From positions 124,001-188,000 of the forward strand of contig BQJJ01000005.1 of the NCBI GenBank assembly GCA_021604645.1: DNA of 64,000 nt. Reading direction: 5' to 3'. How positions within the stretch are numbered: the stretch's first letter is position 1; each line of letters opens with the position of its first letter. Shown piece after piece: positions 27,205 through 36,664 of this stretch. Position numbers and translations under genes: made by a program. Source of the DNA: Methyloligella sp. (GTDB taxonomy: Bacteria; Pseudomonadota; Alphaproteobacteria; Rhizobiales; HXMU1428-3). The notes beneath the pieces are model-generated. The model worked only from the letters and a program-made list of their open reading frames with translations. It did not search any database and was not told the origin of the DNA.

Positions 27205-27445
27205 ACTAGTAGCTGACACTTGGACTATTGTACTTTATTCTAGTTTTTATCACTTATTTTTGCATAATGCCTCTTTAATTCGTTTCTTGGCAACATATAT
27301 AATTATTATCGGGTGGATGGTTGCCTTTTTGGGATTATTTGCCGCAGATCATATTCAACACCTTTTTCAACAAATAACTGTTTAGACACATAAAATTCGC
27401 CTTATATATAGGGAATTTTGAGTGGGCATTAAGAGGCAGATAGAG

Positions 27446-30028
27446 ATGAAACAAGAAAGATATACTGATAGGGCCAAGACAATTGTGCAAGCCGCCCAAC
27501 AAGAAGCGCTTGCTAATGACCATCAACAGTTCACCCCCCTGCATTTGTTAAAAGCTCTCTTGGAAGACCAGGACGGTTTAACAATCAACCTGATCACCAA
27601 AGCTGGTGGGAACCCGCAATTGATTGCGGCTCAGGTAAGCGCAGCGTTGTCTAAAATTCCCAAAGTAAGTGGCTCAGGAGCCGGGCAACTTTATATCGCG
27701 CCAGACATGGCAAAACTATTTAAAGCGGCTGAAGATGTCTCTGATAAAGCGGGCGATAAGTTTGTCACTACTGAGCGTTTGTTGCTGGCTGCCTGCCTTG
27801 AAGCTTCTAGTGAAGCTGGGCGGATATTGTCAGCTGGCGGGATCACAGCACAGAAATTAAATGAAGCGATTAATGATATTCGCAAAGGGCGCACGGCCGA
27901 CACGCAATCAGCTGAAGAAGGCTTTGATGCGCTGAAACGTTTTGCTCGTGATCTAACTGAAGAAGCTGCCAACGGCAAGCTTGACCCGGTGATTGGGAGA
28001 GAAGAAGAAATTCGCCGCACGGTGCAAGTGCTCTCACGGCGTTCTAAAAACAACCCGGTTCTCATTGGTGAACCAGGCGTTGGTAAAACAGCAATTATCG
28101 AGGGGTTGGCTCTTCGTATTGTTAATGGTGATGTGCCTGAGAGCCTTAAAGGGCGGCAATTGCTTTCCCTTGATATGGGCGCGTTGATTGCAGGCGCGAA
28201 ATATCGCGGTGAATTTGAAGAACGGCTTAAAGCTGTGCTTTCTGAAGTGAAAGCTGCCGAAGGCGGAATTGTGCTGTTTATTGATGAGATGCATACGCTC
28301 ATTGGTGCCGGTAAATCTGATGGAGCGATGGATGCCTCTAACTTACTAAAGCCTGCGTTAGCTCGCGGTGAGCTGCACTGTGTTGGTGCGACAACGCTTG
28401 ATGAATACCGCAAGCATGTTGAGAAAGATGCTGCCCTTGCGCGGCGTTTCCAGCCGGTGTTTGTTTCTGAGCCAACAGTTGAAGACACCATTTCTATTCT
28501 TCGTGGCTTGAAGGAAAAATATGAGCTGCACCATGGGGTGCGGATTTCTGATAATGCACTCGTTGCCAGTGCCACCCTTTCTAACCGATATATTACTGAC
28601 AGGTTCTTGCCGGATAAGGCGATTGACTTGATGGATGAGGCGGCGAGCCGGTTGCGCATGCAGGTTGAATCAAAACCTGAGGAACTTGACGAGCTTGACC
28701 GCCGGATTATCCAGCTGAAGATTGAGCGCGAAGCATTACTCAAAGAAGATGATGAGGCCTCAAAAGACCGCTTGAAGAAACTAAGCGAAGAACTTGCGAA
28801 CCTTGAAGAACAATCACTTGCGCTAACTGAGCGCTGGTCTAGTGAAAAAGCTAAGCTTTCTGACGCAAACAAAGTGAAGGAACAGCTTGACCAAGCACGG
28901 ATTGAGCTTGAGCAAGCCCAGCGCGCTGGTGATCTCGCCAAGGCTGGTGAACTTTCTTATGGCGTTATTCCTGGCCTGGAAAAGCAACTTTCTGAGACAC
29001 CAGATGGTGACAACTCTTCTGATCTGATGGTAAACGAAGTTGTGCGCGAATCTGACATTGCGGGCGTTGTTTCTCGCTGGACTGGCGTGCCGGTTGACAA
29101 GATGCTTGAAGGGGAGCGCGAGAAGCTCCTCAAGATGGAAGAAGCAATTGCTGGTCGTGTGATTGGCCAGGAAGATGCGGTGAAGTCAGTTTCCACGGCC
29201 GTGCGCCGTGCGCGGGCTGGCTTACAAGACCCGAACCGGCCGATTGGCTCTTTTATGTTCCTCGGCCCAACTGGTGTTGGTAAAACAGAGCTGACGAAAG
29301 CTCTTGCTGAGTTTCTCTTTGACGATGATACGGCCATGGTGCGGATTGATATGTCTGAGTTTATGGAGAAGCACTCTGTCGCTCGGCTTATCGGGGCACC
29401 TCCAGGCTATGTTGGCTATGAAGAAGGCGGTGTCCTCACGGAAGCTGTGCGCCGGCGGCCGTATCAGGTGATCTTGTTTGATGAGATTGAAAAAGCGCAC
29501 ACAGACGTGTTCAATGTGCTCTTGCAAGTCTTGGATGATGGTCGCTTGACAGATGGTCAGGGACGTACGGTTGATTTTCGCAATACCCTTATCATCATGA
29601 CGTCTAACCTTGGTTCTGAACATCTTGTTTCGCTACAAGATGGCGATGATGTTGAGTTGGTTGAAGCGAAAGTGATGCAAGAGGTGCGCGGGCATTTCCG
29701 CCCTGAGTTCCTTAACCGCGTCGATGAGGTGATCTTGTTCCATCGTTTGAAACGAGAGCAGATGGCCGCGATTGTGACCATTCAGATTAGGCGGTTGCAA
29801 AAGCTTCTTGATGAACGCCAACTCACCTTAGAGCTCAGCGATACGGCCACTGAATGGCTTGCTAACAAAGGCTATGATCCGGCTTACGGTGCGCGGCCTT
29901 TGAAGCGGGTTATTCAAAAGGAAGTGCAAGACCCATTAGCTGAGAAAATCCTCGGTGGTGAGGTTTTGGATGGTCAGGTCATCAAGGTCGATGTAGCTGA
30001 TGGTGAGCTGAGTTTTAAAAGCTCATAA
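27446..30028 (+). CDS. clpB: ATP-dependent disaggregase ClpB
   Basis: ClpB is a hexameric AAA+ chaperone that pulls proteins out of aggregates with DnaK. The 860 residues from ATG 27446 contain the N-domain (residues 1-145), first AAA+ module with Walker A GEPGVGKT, a long coiled-coil middle domain (about 400-520), and the second AAA+ module with GPTGVGKT and [11 protein letters not shown]. There is no ClpP-docking loop, as expected for ClpB. The start giving [10 protein letters not shown] matches homologues; a GTG at 27422 would add eight residues. A 36-bp palindrome follows the gene. Confidence 0.97.
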   Translation: MKQERYTDRAKTIVQAAQQEALANDHQQFTPLHLLKALLEDQDGLTINLITKAGGNPQLIAAQVSAALSKIPKVSGSGAGQLYIAPDMAKLFKAAEDVSDKAGDKFVTTERLLLAACLEASSEAGRILSAGGITAQKLNEAINDIRKGRTADTQSAEEGFDALKRFARDLTEEAANGKLDPVIGREEEIRRTVQVLSRRSKNNPVLIGEPGVGKTAIIEGLALRIVNGDVPESLKGRQLLSLDMGALIAGAKYRGEFEERLKAVLSEVKAAEGGIVLFIDEMHTLIGAGKSDGAMDASNLLKPALARGELHCVGATTLDEYRKHVEKDAALARRFQPVFVSEPTVEDTISILRGLKEKYELHHGVRISDNALVASATLSNRYITDRFLPDKAIDLMDEAASRLRMQVESKPEELDELDRRIIQLKIEREALLKEDDEASKDRLKKLSEELANLEEQSLALTERWSSEKAKLSDANKVKEQLDQARIELEQAQRAGDLAKAGELSYGVIPGLEKQLSETPDGDNSSDLMVNEVVRESDIAGVVSRWTGVPVDKMLEGEREKLLKMEEAIAGRVIGQEDAVKSVSTAVRRARAGLQDPNRPIGSFMFLGPTGVGKTELTKALAEFLFDDDTAMVRIDMSEFMEKHSVARLIGAPPGYVGYEEGGVLTEAVRRRPYQVILFDEIEKAHTDVFNVLLQVLDDGRLTDGQGRTVDFRNTLIIMTSNLGSEHLVSLQDGDDVELVEAKVMQEVRGHFRPEFLNRVDEVILFHRLKREQMAAIVTIQIRRLQKLLDERQLTLELSDTATEWLANKGYDPAYGARPLKRVIQKEVQDPLAEKILGGEVLDGQVIKVDVADGELSFKSS

Positions 30029-30049
30029 AATTCACACTAAAAATGCTTA

Positions 30050-30085
30050 AATTAAACCAGTACTAATATTAGTACTGGTTTAATT
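30050..30085. terminator. Perfect 36-bp palindrome downstream of clpB
   Basis: The two 18-nt halves are exact reverse complements, centred between TAAT and ATTA at 30067/30068 (core CCAGTACTAATATTAGTACT). It is AT-rich, with no more than a short T-stretch after it. It may terminate clpB transcription or bind a dimeric protein. Confidence 0.6.
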
Positions 30086-30168
30086 AGTATTTATTTCATA
30101 AATAATTGACTTTACAACACACAATCCATTAAGTACTCATGCTTTACTTAGCTTAACAGAGGCGTGAA

Positions 30169-30693
30169 ATGTATATAACTAACTTTTTAATGATGAGAGG
30201 AAGAGTTGGAAGACTTTTTTACTTACTTTTCACTCTACCTCCAATTTTAATAATAGTTATTGGGTTTTATAATTTCCTGAATCCTGAAGAACAATTATTC
30301 CCAGTTTTGTCTGAATGGATTATGCAACTCACCCCCTCAGAAGATGAGCTTTTAGATAAATCTCAAGAACTAGGAATAAACCATATACTCAAAAACTTGG
30401 GACTGATAGTTTTTTTCTTCATGTATATTAATGTGACTACTCAAAGATTACATGACAGAAACAAGTCAGGTTACTGGCAACTCTTATATTTTCTACCTAA
30501 CATTTTTATTCTGCTTGCCGTTTTTCTCAAAATTGATTTAGCAATTCATGTAGATAAAATGATTTTAGCAACATCTTATATTATCACTCAAATCATATCT
30601 GTGATTGTTGGTTTATGGCTTTTTGTAGAATTGAGTTTTTTTCGGGGTACCGATGGTCCGAATCAATATGGAACAGCTCGGAAATACATCTAA
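30169..30693 (+). CDS. DUF805 family membrane protein
   Basis: This 174-residue protein shows the DUF805 pattern. An N-terminal motif RGRVGRLFYLLF leads the first membrane helix, RLHDRNKSGYWQLLYFLP leads the central helices, and a C-terminal RGTDGPNQYG motif is followed by a short tail. Four helices are predicted; an insertion of about 45 mostly polar residues lies between helices 1 and 2. The family (YhaH-like) is inner-membrane and of unknown function. ATG 30169 follows GAGG. It lies downstream of clpB but with its own spacer, and converges on the SMP-30 coding region. Confidence 0.88.
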   Translation: MYITNFLMMRGRVGRLFYLLFTLPPILIIVIGFYNFLNPEEQLFPVLSEWIMQLTPSEDELLDKSQELGINHILKNLGLIVFFFMYINVTTQRLHDRNKSGYWQLLYFLPNIFILLAVFLKIDLAIHVDKMILATSYIITQIISVIVGLWLFVELSFFRGTDGPNQYGTARKYI

Positions 30694-30702
30694 TTAAAAA
30701 TA

Positions 30703-31437
30703 CTATTTTAATGAAAATCTATATACCTTTCCGAACTGCAAAAAACTATCCAGGCTTTTTGCTCCGGTGATGACTAGGCTTATTTCATTTTTATCCAGCG
30801 CCATGTTGGTGACAAAGGGGAGGCCGGTGTGGAGGCTTTTTTTGTAGGTTCCATCAGTGCCATATACATAGATGCGGCCTCTGGCGTATTCGGCGATGTA
30901 GATGGTGCCGTTTTTTGAGATTTCTATGCCATCTGGCCCTGTATACTCCGGGTCTCTATTTCTAAAAGGCGAAGCATTTTTAAAGTTGGTGAAGAGTTTT
31001 TTCTTGCCAATTTTTCCTTTTCCAAAAAGCGGATATTTGATCACTCTTTTGGCCAGGTGTTCAGAGACGTAAAGCTCATCTTTATAAAGTGCGATGCCGT
31101 TGGGGTAGATGAGGTTCTCTGCGATTTTTGTAACGATACCTTCTTTGCTTAGATAAAATATCAGCCCCATGGGTTGGAGCTTTTTGTCGAAATGCCCTGG
31201 TGCTGTGAGGTAGACGCCTCCTTCTCCGTCGCTAATGCAATCATTGGGATGAAAGATTGCGATGCCCTCTTTGCTCTTTTTTATGGTGCGGAGGGTTTTG
31301 CCTGTCTGATCAGTGATGATCAGTTCATCACTTAAATGGCAGAGGATGACGATTTTGTTTGTTTGGTAGCGTGCGAGCGATGTGGGGCCGCAGCCCTTTT
31401 TATAAAAGTGGATTTCAGGTTTTAATGTTTTTTTTTA
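30703..31437 (-). pseudogene. SMP-30/gluconolactonase-like beta-propeller, out of frame with its N-terminus (-1 frameshift at A9)
   Basis: From 31437 down to 30703 the minus strand is open for about 245 codons but has no convincing start at its upstream end. The translated part shows SMP-30 signatures: HPNDCISDGEGGVYLTAPG (substrate/metal Asn and Asp), LIYPNGIAL and GPDGIEISKNGTIYIAEY. The missing first blade, YPEGPVFISGDLYYTE, is the C-terminal end of the gene at 31422-32318, in the adjacent frame. The junction is a run of nine A on the minus strand (31428-31436). A one-base backward slip joins the two into about 535 residues. An ATG at 31170 has no ribosome site. It may be a frameshift mutation, a sequencing error, or programmed slippage. 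Confidence 0.75.
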
Positions 31438-32318
31438 AACGCTTCGGCTGTCACTTTCATCACTCTATTGCGAGTCATTTCTGTGTAATAGAGATCTCCG
31501 CTGATGAAAACCGGGCCTTCGGGGTAAGCAGCTTGTTTTTCAATGACCGTTCTGTTCCCCTCTTTTGCTTGCCCCTCTTTTATCTGGCCTTCTTTCGCGT
31601 GAAGCTCATTTACTCCCAAGAACGAAAGGCTCATTAGGCCTGCGAAAATCATTAATATTGGCAAAACCGTGTTGAATTGAGTTGCAGGTTTTTGGGTCTC
31701 TGATTTTGGGCGGGCAAATATTACGATTGCTAATGCTAAGGCCAGAAATACTGACAATGATTGCGTCAAAGACCTGGTGCCAAAATTGGGGATGAGATAA
31801 AAGGATGTAACCAGTGTGCCGAAGATGTTACCGGCAGTTGAGATAGCGAAGATGGTGCCTGATGTTCGCCCTGCATGTTCGACATTATTTAATGTTCGCC
31901 GAATGGCAACAGGTGAATAAGTAGAGAGGCAGGCAACGGGTAAGCCGGTGACAACCAGGGCACCAACCAACGCTCCTAGTTTTACATCTTCAATGGCTGT
32001 AATAACGATTTCCATCATTGGGTCAATAAATTGCGGCAAGGCAATCATATAAAGGGCGGAGATGAAAATCATCACTTCTAGCAACCAGCCGGATTTTTTC
32101 TTATCAGCACTGTAACCACCAAGGAAATAGCCCCCCATCATAGCAAGCAACACAACTGAGATTAACGCCGCCCAGGTGAAGATCGTTCCGCCGAAATAGG
32201 GATTTAAGTAGCGTGAGGCCAGCATTTCAAGAGACATGATAACACCGCCGACGATAAATGCGGCTAGGAGCATCATTATATAGCTCAGCGAATTGTTAGT
32301 ATTTTTTGTATTCGGCAT
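31422..32318 (-). CDS. Membrane protein, MFS-like half of a fused MFS/spermidine-synthase, with the first blade of an SMP-30 domain at its end
   Basis: The 298 residues encode about seven membrane helices in the pattern of the N-terminal half of fused MFS/spermidine-synthase proteins (GGVIMSLEMLASRYLNPYFGG, LLAMMGGYFLGGYSAD). A short polar repeat KEGQIKEGQAKEG follows, then AAYPEGPVFISGDLYYTEMT, which is the start of an SMP-30 propeller. The frame ends in KKKH at a run of nine A; the rest of the propeller is in the -1 frame (30703-31437). It starts 16 nt after the secreted spermidine-synthase-like gene, so the two parts of the usual fused protein are split and translated in tandem. Substrate unknown. 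Confidence 0.75.
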   Translation of the reverse strand: MPNTKNTNNSLSYIMMLLAAFIVGGVIMSLEMLASRYLNPYFGGTIFTWAALISVVLLAMMGGYFLGGYSADKKKSGWLLEVMIFISALYMIALPQFIDPMMEIVITAIEDVKLGALVGALVVTGLPVACLSTYSPVAIRRTLNNVEHAGRTSGTIFAISTAGNIFGTLVTSFYLIPNFGTRSLTQSLSVFLALALAIVIFARPKSETQKPATQFNTVLPILMIFAGLMSLSFLGVNELHAKEGQIKEGQAKEGNRTVIEKQAAYPEGPVFISGDLYYTEMTRNRVMKVTAEAFKKKH

Positions 32319-32334
32319 TTAACGATCCTGATAT

Positions 32335-33252
32335 TTATTTGTGCTTTTTATTGTGCGTTTTTATGGTCTTCAACATATTCACTGGTGCGAAATCATCGGT
32401 GAGCGCTTTGGTTTTTGCGTTGTAATCCAACAGCATAGCGCGTTTCTGGATGAGATCTGGCAAGGCATAGCGAAACTTATGTGTTTCTTGTAACTGGGTT
32501 GCCTTGTCAATTAAGCTCTCAATTGATTTTTTCTCACCATCATAAGCTATGGCCACAATATTGCCGCCGCCTCTATACACATCCACATGATCAAAGACCG
32601 AAGAGATGGTGGCAATGGCGCTATCGTAGAGCATCGTGGACGGCTCGATGTTTTGCACCATAACACCGCCTTTACTCAATCGCTTTTTGGCAAGTGTAAA
32701 AAATTCTTTGGTCATGAGGTGGAAGGGAACGAACTGGCCTCTATAAGCATCAACGAAGATAATATCATGCTTTTGTTTTTTGCGCAGAATATGCATGCGA
32801 CCATCCAGCTCTGAGATGGTGAAGTTTTCGCTTTGTTTGCCATTTTGCTTAAAGCCGTAATATTTTCGAGATAAACGAACAATTTCCGGGTCGAGTTCAA
32901 CGGCAACGACTTTGGCTTTTGGTAATGACTTATGCAAGTACCAACTGGTTGAACCGCCGCCCATGCCAATCATGAGAAAGGAATTCAAGTTTTTCGGATA
33001 GGCCATGCCGATGGTGAAGCTTTTGGTATATTCAACTGGGAGTTCTGTTAAATCATTTGGATTTCGGCGGCTTTCAACATAGCGGCGGCTTTTGTGACCA
33101 AAGGCAAGGGTTATATATGGAGTTTGCTTGTAAATATAGATGGTGTTGTAGGGGCTTTCGACTTTTTCTAAGAGCTTTTCAGCTTTGAGAGGGGCTGAAT
33201 GAGCCAAAAGAAACGTTAAAACGCTAAGCAACAATGTCAATTTATTCTTCAT
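32335..33252 (-). CDS. Secreted spermidine synthase-like protein
   Basis: The 305-residue protein starts with a signal peptide (LTLLLSVLTFLLAHSAPLKA, cut before EKLLEK). The mature part has the spermidine-synthase fold: a short N-terminal beta region (SPYNTIYIYKQ, LAFGHKSRRYVE) and a Rossmann domain with GMGGGSTSWYLH, VVAVELDPEIV and HDIIFVDAYRG. The GMGGG loop and VELDP acidic residue fit aminopropyl or SAM-type ligand binding. An exported location is unusual for a polyamine enzyme, because the nucleotide-type substrate would be cytoplasmic. It leads an operon with the membrane half and SMP-30. The true activity is unknown. Confidence 0.85.
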   Translation of the reverse strand: MKNKLTLLLSVLTFLLAHSAPLKAEKLLEKVESPYNTIYIYKQTPYITLAFGHKSRRYVESRRNPNDLTELPVEYTKSFTIGMAYPKNLNSFLMIGMGGGSTSWYLHKSLPKAKVVAVELDPEIVRLSRKYYGFKQNGKQSENFTISELDGRMHILRKKQKHDIIFVDAYRGQFVPFHLMTKEFFTLAKKRLSKGGVMVQNIEPSTMLYDSAIATISSVFDHVDVYRGGGNIVAIAYDGEKKSIESLIDKATQLQETHKFRYALPDLIQKRAMLLDYNAKTKALTDDFAPVNMLKTIKTHNKKHK

Positions 33253-33455
33253 ATTCAGTTACTAACCATCCATTTTCGACAAACTTTATTAAGATATTTG
33301 TCACGAACTTAAAAAACAATTTCTTTCAATCAATAGAGCTATTTCTTTGCAACATTGCAATAATTTAATCTTCCTTGATATGGAAATTTCATCACAGTTA
33401 TTTTATACTTTGGCTTAAATTATGAAATTCTCACGTTGTTTGGAGGACTTTTAAA

Positions 33456-35330
33456 ATGCGCGGTCTGGCTTTTTTGATATTGTCTGTAGTTTTGCACCTA
33501 TCTTTTTCTACATCAGGTTATGCGAAAAGAGTGGCATTGGTTGTTGGCAATGACAGTTATGTCAATGTTCCCAAGCTGGCCAAAGCGAAAAATGATGCTG
33601 ATAGTATATCAAAGAGGCTCACAGCACTTGGGTTTAAGGTTCATTTACATAAAGACTTGAACCGTCGCGGCTTTAATCAACAATTACAGAAATTTCTCTC
33701 TTCGCTGCAGGCTGGAGATGAGGCCCTTTTCTTCTTCGCCGGGCACGGTGTTGAAATACGCGGACAAAATTACCTCCTTCCAACTGACATTCCTAATGCT
33801 GAACCTGGCCAAGAGTCTTTCGTGAAAAGTGAAGCAATTGGCGTCAATTATGTTCTCAATGAAATTGGCCGCCGTAAGGTACGCATGACCATGCTGATTT
33901 TAGATGCCTGCCGGAACAATCCGTTTCAAAAATCTGGCACGCGCAGCTTAGGACGCACACGCGGCCTTGGGACGATGGAAGCTCCACCTGAGGGCACGTT
34001 TATTCTTTATTCAGCCGGATTTGGACAATCTGCGCTTGATCGTCTGAGTGATAGTGACCCGCATCCAAACTCCGTTTTTACGCGCACGTTAGTGCCCTTG
34101 CTGTCAAAGCCTGGGTTAAAACTTTCAGACACAGCGCGACAAGTACGGCGCAAGGTTATGAAGCTTGCTTCAACCGTGAGCCACGAACAGCGCCCTGCTT
34201 ATTATGATGAAGTGCTTGGTGACTTCTATTTCACACCGCCTGCTGTTGGCGCTGTTGACCTATCAACACCACAAAAAGTGATCACGAAACAACCTGCGGT
34301 TAACATTCAAGGTGGGGGTACTTGTGGGGTTTGGCCGCAAATTGCAACCTCTGCGACTTATGCTCAAGTTGAAGCGTTTTTGGCTGAATGTAAAAGTGGA
34401 ATTTACTCAACTTTAGCGAAAGCACGATTAGATGAGCTTAAAGTGAAGCAACCCAATAAACCGCTTGCTCTCTTGCCACCGATTGTGAAGACCCCGAAAA
34501 AAGTTTCTAAAAATGCTCAAGCTATCTTCACACGGGCGTGGAACATCTTTAATGGCCGCAATGGAGAAACGAAAGATCATTATAAAGCCGTTCGCCTTTA
34601 TAAACAGGCGGTTTCGATGGGACATAAAAGCGCTATGGTCAATTTAGGCTATTCTCTTGAAAACGGATTTGGTATCGTCAAGGACGTATCGAAAGCGGCT
34701 CAAATGTACAAGCGCGCTGCTGAACTTGGTGAAGCACAGGGCATGACTAACCTTGGCTATATGTATGAAAATGGCAAAGGCATAACTCGTGATTTAAAAG
34801 AAGCCGCTAAATGGTACAAAAAGTCGGCTTTGGCTGGAAATTATAATGGTATGACCAACTTTGGTTATATGAATGAAACTGGGCGCGGCATTCCAGTTAA
34901 TTTCAAAGCAGCTGTTAAATGGTATCGTAAGGGTGCTGATGGTGGGATCGCTCGTGCAAAGAATAACCTTGCTTATATGTACCTTTATGGGCGCGGTGTT
35001 AAGAAAAGTGAGCGCACCGCCTGGTCTCTTTATAAAGCCGCGGCAGATCAAGGTTTTGCAAACTCAAATTACATGCTTGGCTATATGAGGCTGCTTGGTA
35101 AGGGTGTGAAGAAGAATGATAAAAAGGCAGCCATGTGGGTGTTTAAGGCCCTTCAAGGTAAGCATCAGTTTGCGGTAAAAGAAATGACGACAAACTCCGC
35201 AGGGTGGTCACTCACATTTAGAAGAGAGCTGCAACGTTTGATGGCGAATGCCGGTTATTATAATGGGCCACTTGATGGTAAGTTCGGGTCTGGTACTTAC
35301 AATGCCGTTCGCAGTGTAGCTGGACAATAG
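33456..35330 (+). CDS. Secreted caspase-family protein with Sel1 repeats
   Basis: The 624-residue protein has a signal peptide (residues 1-23, ending TSGYAK), then a caspase (peptidase C14) domain at about 25-255. The catalytic dyad is His97 in FFFAGHGVE and Cys152 in LILDACRNNPF. A linker with a CGVW..ECKSG segment follows, then about five Sel1-like repeats (roughly 355-565; motif MVNLGYSLENGFGI). The C-terminus (LMANAGYYNGPLDGKFGSGTYNAVR) resembles the start of a peptidoglycan-binding domain. Alphaproteobacterial orthocaspases with Sel1 repeats are known but their targets are not. ATG 33456 follows GGAGG. It is divergent from the spermidine-synthase-like operon. Confidence 0.9.
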   Translation: MRGLAFLILSVVLHLSFSTSGYAKRVALVVGNDSYVNVPKLAKAKNDADSISKRLTALGFKVHLHKDLNRRGFNQQLQKFLSSLQAGDEALFFFAGHGVEIRGQNYLLPTDIPNAEPGQESFVKSEAIGVNYVLNEIGRRKVRMTMLILDACRNNPFQKSGTRSLGRTRGLGTMEAPPEGTFILYSAGFGQSALDRLSDSDPHPNSVFTRTLVPLLSKPGLKLSDTARQVRRKVMKLASTVSHEQRPAYYDEVLGDFYFTPPAVGAVDLSTPQKVITKQPAVNIQGGGTCGVWPQIATSATYAQVEAFLAECKSGIYSTLAKARLDELKVKQPNKPLALLPPIVKTPKKVSKNAQAIFTRAWNIFNGRNGETKDHYKAVRLYKQAVSMGHKSAMVNLGYSLENGFGIVKDVSKAAQMYKRAAELGEAQGMTNLGYMYENGKGITRDLKEAAKWYKKSALAGNYNGMTNFGYMNETGRGIPVNFKAAVKWYRKGADGGIARAKNNLAYMYLYGRGVKKSERTAWSLYKAAADQGFANSNYMLGYMRLLGKGVKKNDKKAAMWVFKALQGKHQFAVKEMTTNSAGWSLTFRRELQRLMANAGYYNGPLDGKFGSGTYNAVRSVAGQ

Positions 35331-35365
35331 GTCTTCATAACCAATTGTTGAGAACATATTCGATT

Positions 35366-35399
35366 AAAAGGAGGATGGGAAATCATTCTCCTTTTTTAT
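35366..35399 (+). terminator. Terminator of the caspase gene
   Basis: AAAAGGAG (35366-35373) pairs with CTCCTTTT (35388-35395) and a T-rich stretch follows. It lies 36 nt past the stop codon. Confidence 0.75.
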
Positions 35400-35504
35400 T
35401 TTTTGCTTTTAGTTCCGAGCTATTTCCTTTACCCCGTTCTGGTAAAAGTATATATCTATTAGAGATATTTCGCTCTATTCATTTAGAGACATGATGGGGG
35501 TACT

Positions 35505-36647
35505 ATGAGACGTCTAATCCTTGGTGATTTGTTTGGTCACACTCTTCGTTTTTCTGCTTTTTGCACTTTTGCAGTTCGCTTTTCCACGCTCCTTTTCTTT
35601 GCTTTTTTACTGCCTGGCTGTTCTGAGCCAGAGCCAACTGAAAAGGCCGAAGTTGTTCGTTCAATAAAACATATGACCTTAAAACCAAAGGTTGTTAATC
35701 AAGCGCGTTTGATTGCTGGCGTGATTTCTCCGACAGTGAGCACAAAAGTAGCTTTTGAAATTTCGGGGCAAATTTTAAAATTGAATGTTGCTGTTGGTGA
35801 TCGCGTTAAAAAAGGAGATGTCCTTGCCGAGATCGACCCACAAACATATAGCCTCAAGGTGCAAAGTGCTGAAGGTAATTTAAAAAGTGCGTTGGCGCGT
35901 CTAGCTGATGCTGAGAAAAAGTTTGAGCAGCAACGTAAACTGTATCAGAAAAAATTTACAACAAAGACTGAATTTGATAGTTCGCTTGCCACGCTCGAGA
36001 GCGCGCGCAGTGAAGTCTCTATTCAGGATAGTGCCTTGAAAATTGCCAAAAGAGATCTTGCGAAGACCTCGCTTTTAGCGCCGTTTGATGGCGCCATTTC
36101 TGAAAAATCAGTTGAAGTTTTTGAAGAAGTGACCGCTGGCAAAGAAATTGTCACTCTTCATACCGAAGATAATTATGAAGTTGATGTATCTCTGCCAGAG
36201 ACTTTGGTCAATGAAGTTAAGATTGGCAATGAGGTCGATGTGAAGCTCTCTATTGGTCTTAGCGCTCCTATCAAGGGCTATGTCAAAGAAATTAGCTCGC
36301 AAGCGGGACAAGCAAACGCTTTTCCTGTCACGATTGGTCTGAGTGAAAGAATCGAAAAATTACGCCCTGGTATGAGCGCTGAAGTGACGTTTAAATTTCA
36401 AGAAGATCTTGGCGTCCCAACCTTTGCAGTGCCCACTACAGCTGTTTTACCGAGCGGGGAGCCTGAAAAGGCTTATGTTTTCATTTTTAATAAAGAGAAA
36501 AAATTTGTTGAACGACGTGAAGTTAGAGTTGTCAATATACGTGACAATGATCTCCTCATTGCAGGACAAGTTAAAAATGGTGATGTCATTGCAACAGCAG
36601 GTGTCTCCTTTCTTTATGACAAACGCCCGGTGCGCCTTCTTCAATAG
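35505..36647 (+). CDS. RND efflux periplasmic adaptor (lipoprotein)
   Basis: This 380-residue membrane-fusion protein has a lipoprotein signal with lipobox LLPGC (Cys39), which places it in the periplasm tethered to the inner membrane. The barrel-sandwich hybrid halves (KVAFEISGQILKLNVAVGDRVKKGDVLAEID and LLAPFDGAISEKSVEVFEEV) flank an alpha-hairpin (about residues 118-165), and a beta-barrel and membrane-proximal domain follow. It links the RND pump encoded 17 nt downstream to an outer-membrane channel, not present in this window. The start follows a GGGGG stretch. Confidence 0.92.
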   Translation: MRRLILGDLFGHTLRFSAFCTFAVRFSTLLFFAFLLPGCSEPEPTEKAEVVRSIKHMTLKPKVVNQARLIAGVISPTVSTKVAFEISGQILKLNVAVGDRVKKGDVLAEIDPQTYSLKVQSAEGNLKSALARLADAEKKFEQQRKLYQKKFTTKTEFDSSLATLESARSEVSIQDSALKIAKRDLAKTSLLAPFDGAISEKSVEVFEEVTAGKEIVTLHTEDNYEVDVSLPETLVNEVKIGNEVDVKLSIGLSAPIKGYVKEISSQAGQANAFPVTIGLSERIEKLRPGMSAEVTFKFQEDLGVPTFAVPTTAVLPSGEPEKAYVFIFNKEKKFVERREVRVVNIRDNDLLIAGQVKNGDVIATAGVSFLYDKRPVRLLQ

Positions 36648-36664
36648 CTGAAAGATTTTTTTCC

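Noticed and set aside
27089-27385. A 98-residue plus-strand frame between the MOSC gene and clpB, with one hydrophobic stretch near its end
   Set aside because: It runs through two palindromic repeats, lacks a ribosome site, and shows no family pattern.
27691-28941. A 416-codon open frame on the minus strand opposite clpB
   Set aside because: Its composition (very rich in Ser, Arg and Leu, with no domain pattern) is that expected of the reverse complement of a strongly coding gene, and the clpB frame is certain.
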